Part shown: positions 24,813-32,036 of the stretch, piece by piece
How positions within the stretch are numbered: position 1 is the first letter of the stretch
Layout of the letters: each line of letters begins with the position of its first letter
Source: an uncultured Gammaproteobacteria bacterium
GTDB lineage: Bacteria; Pseudomonadota; Gammaproteobacteria; Arenicellales; JAANXG01
DNA length: 46,759 nucleotides
NCBI GenBank assembly: GCA_947259175.1
Contig: CAMYKW010000040.1
Span: 1 to 46,759, forward strand
Direction of reading: 5' to 3'
Made by a program: the position numbers and the translations under genes
The notes under the pieces: generated by a model
The model's input: only the letters and a program-made list of their open reading frames with translations
What the model was told of the DNA's origin: nothing
Databases searched by the model: none

Positions 24813-26204
24813 TTAATGAATCGGCGGCGGCGCCATGTCGACGCGCTCGAGCAGGCGCCGGGCCAGGCCGTCGAAGCCGCCGTTGCTCATGATCACCACA
24901 TGATCGCCGGGCGCTATTTCCGCCGCGACCCGCTCGATGATCGCGGACACCGAGGCGAGCACTTCAACGCCATCGCCCGATAATGATGCCATGTCCCAGC
25001 CAAGGTCCGGCGGTTGGTACAGCAGCGCTAAATCGGCCCGGATCAAAGACCCGGGTAAAGCGTCCCGGTGCCGCCCCATGCGCATGGTGTTCGATCGCGG
25101 TTCGACGACGGCGATGATCCGGTCGCGGCCGACGTGGCGACGCAGCGCGGCGAGTGTCGCTTCGATCTCGGTGGGGTGGTGCGCAAAATCGTCGTACACG
25201 CGTATCCCGTCGCGCTCGCCGATGACTTCCAGCCGCCTTTTTACCGATCGAAATCCGGCCAGACTGGTGCAGGCGTCGGCCGCCGGCACGCCGGCATGCG
25301 CGGCGGCGGCGACCGCCGCCAGGGCATTGGACATGTTGTGGCGGCCAAGCAGCGGCCAGACGACGTGTCCCGCGGATGCGCCATTGTGCTCGACCTCAAA
25401 GGCGGTGCAATCGTCGTTCAGCGGACGCGCGGTCCACAGCTCCCGCGCGGCCTCGCCGCGGGACCCGGCGGGCCTGGCGTTGAAGAACGCGAGGGTTGAC
25501 CAGCAGCCTTGGTCCACAACGTCGCGCAGCGGCTGATCCTCGCCATTGACGATCAGCCGGCCGTTGCCCGGCACGGTGCGCACCAGGTGATGGAATTGAC
25601 GCTTGATGTCGTCCAAGTCGCGAAAGATGTCCGCGTGGTCGAACTCCAGGTTGTTCAGCACCAGGGTTCGCGGTTGGTAGTGAACAAATTTCGCGCGCTT
25701 GTCGAAGAAGGCGGTATCGTATTCGTCGGCCTCGACGACAAAAAACGGTGTGTCGCCGAGCCGCGCGGAGACGCCGAAGTTGTTGGGAATGCCGCCGACG
25801 AGAAATCCCGGATTCAATTGCGCCTGGTCGAGGATCCAGGCGGTCATGCCGGCGACGGTGGTCTTGCCGTGGGTGCCCGCCACCGCCACCACGTGGCGCC
25901 GGTTGAGAACGTTTTCGCGCAGCCACTGCGGACCCGAGTTATATGCCAGGCCGCGGCTGAGAATCGCTTCCACCGCCGGATTGCCGCGGGACAGCGCGTT
26001 GCCGATGATGGTGATGTCCGGGGCGGGTTCCAGCTGTGCCGCGTCATATCCGGAGACGATGTCGATGCCGAGCGCCGCGAGTTGGTCGCTCATCGGCGGG
26101 TAAACGCCGTCGTCCGCGCCGGTGACGCGATGTCCCATCTCCAGCGCCAACCTCGCGATCCCGCCCATAAAGGTGCCGCAGATGCCGAGGATGTGTACGT
26201 GCAT
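24813..26204 (-). CDS. mpl: UDP-N-acetylmuramate:tripeptide ligase
   Basis: 463 residues of the Mur ligase family. The N-terminal Rossmann domain starts HVHILGICGTFMGGIARLA (the Mpl-type GICGTFMGG), then the ATP loop AVAGTHGKTTVAG (108-119), VVEADEYDTAFFD, LEFDHADIFRDL, VYDDFAHHPTE, and VVEPRSNTMRMG near the C-terminus. It reattaches recycled L-Ala-gamma-D-Glu-meso-DAP to UDP-MurNAc. Its ATG lies one base after the stop of a membrane protein gene, indicating an operon. It is a strong gammaproteobacterial/betaproteobacterial marker. Confidence 0.95.
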   Translation of the reverse strand: MHVHILGICGTFMGGIARLALEMGHRVTGADDGVYPPMSDQLAALGIDIVSGYDAAQLEPAPDITIIGNALSRGNPAVEAILSRGLAYNSGPQWLRENVLNRRHVVAVAGTHGKTTVAGMTAWILDQAQLNPGFLVGGIPNNFGVSARLGDTPFFVVEADEYDTAFFDKRAKFVHYQPRTLVLNNLEFDHADIFRDLDDIKRQFHHLVRTVPGNGRLIVNGEDQPLRDVVDQGCWSTLAFFNARPAGSRGEAARELWTARPLNDDCTAFEVEHNGASAGHVVWPLLGRHNMSNALAAVAAAAHAGVPAADACTSLAGFRSVKRRLEVIGERDGIRVYDDFAHHPTEIEATLAALRRHVGRDRIIAVVEPRSNTMRMGRHRDALPGSLIRADLALLYQPPDLGWDMASLSGDGVEVLASVSAIIERVAAEIAPGDHVVIMSNGGFDGLARRLLERVDMAPPPIH

Positions 26205-26205
26205 A

Positions 26206-26715
26206 TCAGCCGATTTGACCGAACAACATGAACACCACGATCAAGGTAAACACCTGGCAGCCGATGGTGATCAGAAAACTCAAGCCGGTGCCTAGATCCA
26301 ACGCGTTTTTCATAACGAACACGGCAATGGCCAGCACCCAGATGCTGAGTGCAAACAGCAAGGTCATGGGCATCGACACGTCGGGAGAGTCCTTCACCTG
26401 GTGCAGCCAGCCGACGACCGGCCACGCCGCCAGCTGCAGCAATGCGCTGGTGCCGAAAATCGCGGCGATTGTCTGTTGATACCGCTCGCTGTGGGATTTC
26501 CAACGCAGCGCCACCCAGATTGCAAATCCGAACACCAGCACCTGCGCGGCGGACATCGCGATCACCATTGGGATTTGACCTGCGGCGCGGTGGGTGAGAA
26601 TGTTGGTGACGATTGCGGCGACGGTAGTCGCCACCACGAGCCTGCCGTCGGCCGGCAGGTCTTGTGGTTTCGCCTGGAACAGGCAAAGATCGAGCAGAGT
26701 CTTCAGAATATTCAT
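26206..26715 (-). CDS. Integral membrane protein (Yip1-like), unknown role
   Basis: 169 residues with about five hydrophobic segments (roughly 28-45, 51-69, 82-103, 113-135, 145-167). The first 20 residues are polar with MNILKTLLDLCLFQAKPQDL. The layout resembles small YIP1-family inner-membrane proteins, but no signature motif settles it. The stop lies one base before mpl on the same strand, so the two are co-transcribed. It diverges from rnd across only 31 nt. Confidence 0.8.
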   Translation of the reverse strand: MNILKTLLDLCLFQAKPQDLPADGRLVVATTVAAIVTNILTHRAAGQIPMVIAMSAAQVLVFGFAIWVALRWKSHSERYQQTIAAIFGTSALLQLAAWPVVGWLHQVKDSPDVSMPMTLLFALSIWVLAIAVFVMKNALDLGTGLSFLITIGCQVFTLIVVFMLFGQIG

Positions 26716-26746
26716 ACCATGATACTAAACTAGTTGCGCGCCAAGG

Positions 26747-27856
26747 GTGAGTTTACTCGTCATTCAAGATGCCCGACTACTCGCCGAGCGATGCCGGGAG
26801 TTGGAGTCCTGTTCTTGGATCGGGATCGACACCGAGTTCCTGCGCGTTCGCACTTACTACCCGCGCTTGTGTCTGGTGCAGATTTCCAGCCCCCATGGAG
26901 TGATCGGCATCGACCCGGTAAAGTGCGCGACCCTCGACCCATTGTTTCAGGTGCTCGCGGATACCGCCCAGACGAAGGTGATTCATGCAGCGCGGCAGGA
27001 TTTGGAGGTTTTATACCATATTTGCGGTTGCGTGCCCCATCCGGTGTTCGACACCCAGCTCGCCGCGGCCTTGCTCGGTATCGGCGATCAAGTCAGTTAT
27101 GCGGCGCTGGTGGCAAAGATCGCCGGGAAGACGCTGGAGAAAAATGAGACGCGAACCAACTGGTGTTCGCGGCCGTTGACGGCGGGACAACTGGACTACG
27201 CTTACCAGGACGTGCGCTACCTGGGTGAGCTGTATCAGTATCTGCAGGCTGAACTGGACCAACTGGGCCGCCTCGGGTGGCTGGAGGAGGAATGCCGCCT
27301 GCTGGCGGATCCGGCGTTATATGCCGTCGAGCCGAAGAAGGCCTACCGGCGTTTACGCCGCGGCCACTCCCTGGACGCTCCCTCGCAACATGTGCTCAAG
27401 CATCTTGCAATATGGCGGGAGCGCACTGCGCAACGCAAGGACCTGCCCCGCAACTGGGTGGCCGACGACAACCTGCTGTTCGACATTGCGGCGGCGCGCC
27501 CGCCGGATCGGCAACGGCTCCAGTCGGTCAAAGGCGTTTCGGCGAAGTTCGCGAGCCGGCATGCGAACGCGGTGTTGTCGGTGATCGACGATGCGCGCCG
27601 CGGGGACGGGGAGGATATCGTGTGGCGCTCGCCCACCCGGCTCAGCGACCGCGAGAAGTGGTTGGTGGACCGGCTGTTGGAGATCATCAAAGCGGAGGCG
27701 GCGGCGGCGGGGGTTTCGTCGACCCTGATCGCTTCGCGCAAGGAAGTGAACCGGTTCGTGCGCAAGCCCCATGATCATCCGCTGGCCAATGGGTGGCGCT
27801 TCGAACTGGTCGGCCGCGGCTTGTTGCAGGAGCTGGAGAGCGTAGCTGGGGAGTAG
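26747..27856 (+). CDS. rnd: Ribonuclease D
   Basis: 369 residues from GTG 26747. The DEDDy exonuclease domain shows IGIDTEFLR (D28, E30), VIHAARQDLEVL (D85) and the third motif Y151-x3-D155. The HRDC domain follows at about 208-290 (LKHLAIWRERTAQRKDLPRN, DIAAARPPDRQRLQSVKGVS), and a second helical part runs to the end. It trims 3' ends of tRNA precursors and other small RNAs. Its start is 31 nt from the divergent membrane-protein gene, so the two promoters overlap. Confidence 0.94.
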   Translation: MSLLVIQDARLLAERCRELESCSWIGIDTEFLRVRTYYPRLCLVQISSPHGVIGIDPVKCATLDPLFQVLADTAQTKVIHAARQDLEVLYHICGCVPHPVFDTQLAAALLGIGDQVSYAALVAKIAGKTLEKNETRTNWCSRPLTAGQLDYAYQDVRYLGELYQYLQAELDQLGRLGWLEEECRLLADPALYAVEPKKAYRRLRRGHSLDAPSQHVLKHLAIWRERTAQRKDLPRNWVADDNLLFDIAAARPPDRQRLQSVKGVSAKFASRHANAVLSVIDDARRGDGEDIVWRSPTRLSDREKWLVDRLLEIIKAEAAAAGVSSTLIASRKEVNRFVRKPHDHPLANGWRFELVGRGLLQELESVAGE

Positions 27857-28160
27857 TCGGTCAATAGACCGCTGCCACAACATCCGGCTTCGATGTGTTG
27901 GAGGATTGCAGCTGTTGAATTTGTTTTTGTGGGAGTGCTTTGCGAGCGCGGTTGAAAACTTCGCAGTTATAAACCCACAGGTGTTATCCGAGGTCCGCAG
28001 TGCCCATTGTCATCCTGAGGCGCGTAGGGCCGAAGGATCTTATCTGTTTGAAGCCGATCGGAGCCGGACAAGATTCAACATTGTGGGAGCGCTTTGCAAG
28101 CGCGATTGTTCGCGGTTACAAACCGCTCCCACAGGGGTGAGTCGCTCGCACGGGTTGGTG
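27857..28160. repeat. Repeat-filled spacer with an inverted REP doublet
   Basis: A degraded REP pair lies at about 27926-27985. A TCATCCTGAGGCGCGTAGGG palindrome lies at 28009-28045. At 28082-28133 two REP elements face each other, TGTGGGAGCGCTTTGCAAGC and, in reverse, TGTGGGAGCGGTTTGTAACC, as in REPIN doublets. The plus-strand frame at 27906-28469 runs through these and the cupin antisense, and is rejected. Confidence 0.8.
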
Positions 28161-28517
28161 TTACAGCAATACCGTGTCGGCGTGGGAGTAGGGCGGCGCG
28201 CAGGCACAAAGGATGGTGAGCGGTTCGGCGCCGGTGTTGGTGATGCGGTGCGGTGTACCCGGTGGAATCAATATCGTGTCGCCGGCTTGCACCGTAAATA
28301 CGTCGCCGCCCAGGGTCATGCGCCCGGCACCGGAGGTAATGTGGTAGAGTTCCTCGCTGTCGAGGTGTTTGTGCAGGGCGGTGGTGGCGTTCTGTTCAAT
28401 AATCGCCCGCGCCAGACTTTGGTTGGCATTGCCGTGCACGCCGGGATGCATCAGTTCCTGGATCATTGAGCCGTCTTTGGTGACAAAGGAATCAATCTTG
28501 GATATCGCGGTCTTCAT
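28161..28517 (-). CDS. Cupin domain protein
   Basis: 118 residues from ATG 28517. The first cupin motif is ALHKHLDSEELYHITSG (His pair and Glu), then GDTILIPPGTPHRITNTG gives the second motif with its final His. A single small beta barrel is expected, probably binding a divalent metal. Function ranges from isomerases to sensors, so none is assigned. It diverges from the reductase gene at 28590 across 72 nt. Confidence 0.85.
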   Translation of the reverse strand: MKTAISKIDSFVTKDGSMIQELMHPGVHGNANQSLARAIIEQNATTALHKHLDSEELYHITSGAGRMTLGGDVFTVQAGDTILIPPGTPHRITNTGAEPLTILCACAPPYSHADTVLL

Positions 28518-28589
28518 CGCTACGCTCTCGCAACCGATCACGGAAGATTATAACCCCCGTCTTCCCGCTGCTAATCGGATAATCGCACC

Positions 28590-29570
28590 TTGATCACCCT
28601 GGTGACAGGCGCCAGCGGTTTTGTCGGCAGTCATCTCGTCGACGGTTTCTTGCGCGCCGGACATGAGGTGCGTTGTCTGCTGCGTTCGCCGGCGCGTCCC
28701 GGGTGGCTGGCGGATAAACCGGTGGAGCGGGTGGAAGGCGATTGCACCCGTCCGGCAACCCTGGCCGGAGCGGTGCGCGGCGTGGATTGCGTCGTTCACG
28801 CCGCGGGAGTCACCTGGAGCGCGAGGCGATCCAAATATTTTCAGGTCAATGCCGAAGGCACGCACAATCTACTCACGGCGTGCGCCGGCCATGCCCCGGC
28901 GCTGACCCGGTTCGTGCATATCTCCAGCCAGGCGGCGGCCGGCCCGGCGCGCGGCCGGGAAGCGCTTAGCGAGCTGGACATACCGCGGCCAATCACCCCC
29001 TACGGCGAGAGCAAGCTGCTCGCCGAGCGCCATGTCACGGCATTCAGCCGGTGTTTTCCCTGCATAATCCTACGCCCCAGCGCGGTTTATGGCCCCCGCG
29101 ACCGGAATTTTTTGTCCTATGTGCGCATGGTTAAGCGCGGTTTCCTGCTAGAATTGGGTTCCGGACGGCGCACGGTGAGTCTGTGCCACGTTAAAGATCT
29201 GGTAACCTGTACGTTGGCCGCGGCCAATAGCCACGTGCCCTCGGGGTCTGTATATTTCGTCGCCGACGCCGATCCGTACCCCTGGGGGGACGTGGAGCGG
29301 GGAATTTGCACTGCATTGGGTGTCGACCCGCGGCGCATCACGGTGCCGGCATGGAGCCTGCGGGTGATGGGCGCGATCGGGCAATTATATGGACTTGTTA
29401 CAGATCGACCGGTTAGGATTAACACCGCACGGGCGGCGGAACTGCTGGAGAAACGCTGGATCTGTGACGTTACTAAAATGACTAAAGAACTCGGGTGCAC
29501 ATCCAGTACGGATCTAACCCGGGGATTACAACAGCTGGTTCGCTGGTACCAAGAACAATACTGGTTATGA
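28590..29570 (+). CDS. NAD-dependent epimerase/dehydratase, candidate ceramide reductase (CerR-like)
   Basis: 326 residues of the extended SDR family: nucleotide loop LVTGASGFVGSHL (4-16), catalytic Tyr-Lys in TPYGESKLLAERH, and LRPSAVYGPRD. The only usable start is TTG 28590, since an in-frame stop lies six codons upstream. Its TGA overlaps the next ATG as ATGA, tightly coupling it to a serine-palmitoyltransferase-like gene. In Caulobacter, CerR, an SDR of this type, acts with Spt in ceramide synthesis. The same role here is inferred from the pairing; sugar epimerase is the alternative. Confidence 0.72.
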   Translation: MITLVTGASGFVGSHLVDGFLRAGHEVRCLLRSPARPGWLADKPVERVEGDCTRPATLAGAVRGVDCVVHAAGVTWSARRSKYFQVNAEGTHNLLTACAGHAPALTRFVHISSQAAAGPARGREALSELDIPRPITPYGESKLLAERHVTAFSRCFPCIILRPSAVYGPRDRNFLSYVRMVKRGFLLELGSGRRTVSLCHVKDLVTCTLAAANSHVPSGSVYFVADADPYPWGDVERGICTALGVDPRRITVPAWSLRVMGAIGQLYGLVTDRPVRINTARAAELLEKRWICDVTKMTKELGCTSSTDLTRGLQQLVRWYQEQYWL

Positions 29571-30796
29571 CAAACCGAATCCTCGCCAAACAACAGGCTC
29601 CCGGACGCGCGCGAGCAGGGATCTTCGACAAGTGCCATCAGTTTACTCGTGCCCAGGAGCTCATCGAGGCGGGTATTTATCCCTACTTCCACACGGTGGA
29701 ATCGGCCCAGGAGCCCGAGGTGGTGTGCGACGGGCGGCCGATGATAATGATGAGTTCCAACAATTATCTCGGTCTGACGAGCCACCCCAAGGTGAAGGAG
29801 GCTGCGATCGACGCGGTGCGGCGTTACGGCACCGGTTGCGCGGGCTCCCGATTTCTAAACGGCACGCTGGCGATACACGAAGAACTCGAAACCCGCCTGG
29901 CCCATTTCCTGCGCAAAGAAGCTGCGATCGTATTCCCCACGGGTTTTCAAGCGAACCTCGGGGCGATTTCCGCGCTGGTGGGTAAACATGACTTGATCGT
30001 GATCGACAAGATGAATCACGCCAGCATCTTTGACGGCTGCCGGCTTTCATTCGGGCAGATTCGCAAGTTCAAGCACAACGACATGGAAGACCTGGAACGC
30101 ATACTGCGCGACAACGCGGGCAAGGCGGCGCTGGTGGTGGTCGACGGCGTGTTCAGCATGGAGGGCGATATCGCCAGACTGCCGGGGATCGTCGAATTGT
30201 GTCAGCAGTACAACGCCGGTTTGATGGTGGACGATGCGCACGGTATCGGCGTACTCGGAGACAACGGCCGCGGCACCGCGGAACATTTTGCCCTCGAGGC
30301 GGATGTGGATCTGATCATGGGCACCTACAGCAAGTCCCTGGCGACCATCGGCGGGTGTCTGGCCGCGGACGCCGACGTGATCGATTATCTCAAGCACCAT
30401 GCGCGCTCGTTGATCTTCTCCGCCAGCCTGCCCCCGGCGCCGGTCGCCGCGGCCCTGGCCTCGCTGAAGATTATCGAGGAGGAGCCGGAGCGCCGCGAGC
30501 GGCTGTGGCGCAATGCGTCGTACCTGCGCGAGGGTTTCCTGAGCCTCGGCTTCGACATTGGGGTGAGCGAAACCCCGATCGTGCCGGTGGTGGTCGGCGA
30601 CGAAGAAAAGGTGCTGATCACCTGGCGGCGCCTGTTCGACCAGGGCGTGTTCGCGAGCCCGGTGCTGTACCCCGCAGTGCCGCCGGGTATGGCCTTGATT
30701 CGCACCAGCTGCATGGCAACCCACACCATCGAACAACTCGACTTGGTGCTGGATGTGTTCGGGCGAGTCGGACGTGAGATGGGGCTCATCGACTAA
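29567..30796 (+). CDS. spt: Serine palmitoyltransferase-like alpha-oxoamine synthase
   Basis: 409 residues. PLP-enzyme marks are SSNNYLGLTSHPKV (63-76), GTGCAGSRFLNGTLAIHEEL (88-107), DKMNHASIFDG with stacking H151, VDDAHGIGVLG (D222/D223, H225) and MGTYSKSLATIGG with Schiff-base K256. The GTYSKSLATIGG loop is closer to bacterial serine palmitoyltransferases than to the shorter GT-x-GKA loops of BioF or Kbl. The enzyme would join serine and a fatty acyl thioester to give 3-ketosphinganine. Starting by ATGA overlap with the reductase supports sphingoid-base synthesis. Kbl/BioF-like activity remains possible. Confidence 0.8.
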   Translation: MTNRILAKQQAPGRARAGIFDKCHQFTRAQELIEAGIYPYFHTVESAQEPEVVCDGRPMIMMSSNNYLGLTSHPKVKEAAIDAVRRYGTGCAGSRFLNGTLAIHEELETRLAHFLRKEAAIVFPTGFQANLGAISALVGKHDLIVIDKMNHASIFDGCRLSFGQIRKFKHNDMEDLERILRDNAGKAALVVVDGVFSMEGDIARLPGIVELCQQYNAGLMVDDAHGIGVLGDNGRGTAEHFALEADVDLIMGTYSKSLATIGGCLAADADVIDYLKHHARSLIFSASLPPAPVAAALASLKIIEEEPERRERLWRNASYLREGFLSLGFDIGVSETPIVPVVVGDEEKVLITWRRLFDQGVFASPVLYPAVPPGMALIRTSCMATHTIEQLDLVLDVFGRVGREMGLID

Positions 30797-30814
30797 CTGT
30801 CGTATCCCGCTCTC

Positions 30815-31903
30815 ATGCGCCGTTGGTTGGTGTTGCTGGCTGTATCGGTACTCGGCTGCGGATCGGCGCTCGCTGCAGACACCGTAATCGAGGATCACCG
30901 GCCGCTGCTGCTCGGCGCGGAATCCTACACCGAGGGCTGGGATCAATACTTCTATTTTGAAGACGGCGCGTTTCTCGCCGTGCAATTCCTGATCAGCAAT
31001 TACGGACCCACGGATCATCGCGCGCTGGTGATCGGTTCACTGCTGCCCGCCGACGGCGGTGAGCCGATGGTAATCAAGAACGGCCGCGGCCCAAAGGACT
31101 GGAGTTTTGATGAGCGCCGGTTGGATCTCAAGCTGGCCAATCATCGTTTCCAGGGATCGCACCCGGATTATCAATTGTATCTGCGCAATAGCCGCGGCGA
31201 GGTGGAGCTTACCGTGGAAGCACGCGCCGAACCCTGGCGGCTGGGCCGCATTCCCGACCGCGAAGTCGAGAAGTTCCAATACGCCTCCTATACGCTGCCC
31301 CTCGCCCAGGCCCGGGGCCGTTACCGGCGCGGTTCGGAGAGCGCGGGTACCGCGGGCCCCTGGCAGACGTTGCGCAACGGGCGGGGCTTCGCGATCCGTT
31401 ACCTGAACAGCAGCTCATTATCCAGGGTCGCGCGCACGTGGATACGCGTGGCGTCCATCGACGGCAAAGACGCGCCGTCGCCGATCTTCTATCTGGTGCA
31501 ACGCCCGGGCGAGGAACAATCCAGCTTTCTTGCCATCGCCGAGGATGGCAGGATCCGCCGGCAGTGGTCGGAATTCCCGGTGCGCTTGATCAGGCCGGAA
31601 ATAGACGCCGCGGACGAAACCGAAGACGTGTTCACGGACGATACGCGGCCCCCGCAGGCGATCGAGTTCCGCGTTGCGGGAACCGACGGCGCGGTGATGG
31701 GTAAAATCACCATGACGCGACTGCTGCAGCGTTTCGATTTCGTACGGGAACTCAAACGCATCGAACGGTTTATCGTTCAATTTCTCAACACGCCGCGGCA
31801 TTACCGCTATCTGGCGGAGTATGAACTGACTTATCCGGGGGAAAAAGGCCCGCGGAAGTTGACCGGAACCGCATTGGCCGAGATCATGGCGCTCAAGCGC
31901 TGA
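30815..31903 (+). CDS. Exported protein of unknown family, in the putative sphingolipid operon
   Basis: 362 residues with a signal sequence MRRWLVLLAVSVLGCGSALA. This could be cut after ALA (type I) or lipidated at C15 (VLGC); the choice is open. The mature part is beta-rich, with aromatic-charged strands (EGWDQYFYFEDGAFLAVQFL, WSFDERRLDLKL, YQLYLRNSRGEVELTVEARA). The pattern recalls lipocalin-like AttH/Svf1 proteins, but I cannot confirm it. It begins 18 nt after the synthase stop, so it is co-transcribed. A periplasmic carrier or partner of the following exporter is a fair guess. Confidence 0.65.
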   Translation: MRRWLVLLAVSVLGCGSALAADTVIEDHRPLLLGAESYTEGWDQYFYFEDGAFLAVQFLISNYGPTDHRALVIGSLLPADGGEPMVIKNGRGPKDWSFDERRLDLKLANHRFQGSHPDYQLYLRNSRGEVELTVEARAEPWRLGRIPDREVEKFQYASYTLPLAQARGRYRRGSESAGTAGPWQTLRNGRGFAIRYLNSSSLSRVARTWIRVASIDGKDAPSPIFYLVQRPGEEQSSFLAIAEDGRIRRQWSEFPVRLIRPEIDAADETEDVFTDDTRPPQAIEFRVAGTDGAVMGKITMTRLLQRFDFVRELKRIERFIVQFLNTPRHYRYLAEYELTYPGEKGPRKLTGTALAEIMALKR

Positions 31904-32036
31904 GCCGGTTGCGTCACCGCCACAATGACGCCGGTGGGTAAAGTGGGGTCCGGTCTGTAATTTCGCGGGGTCCGCCCCCATATTACCCGTATGCGCGTCC
32001 TTGGACCCAAGGATTCCTGAGCATGGCAGACCACAA

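Noticed and set aside
27906-28469. Plus-strand 187-codon frame over the REP doublet
   Set aside because: Its first half translates repeats and its second half is antisense to the cupin gene.
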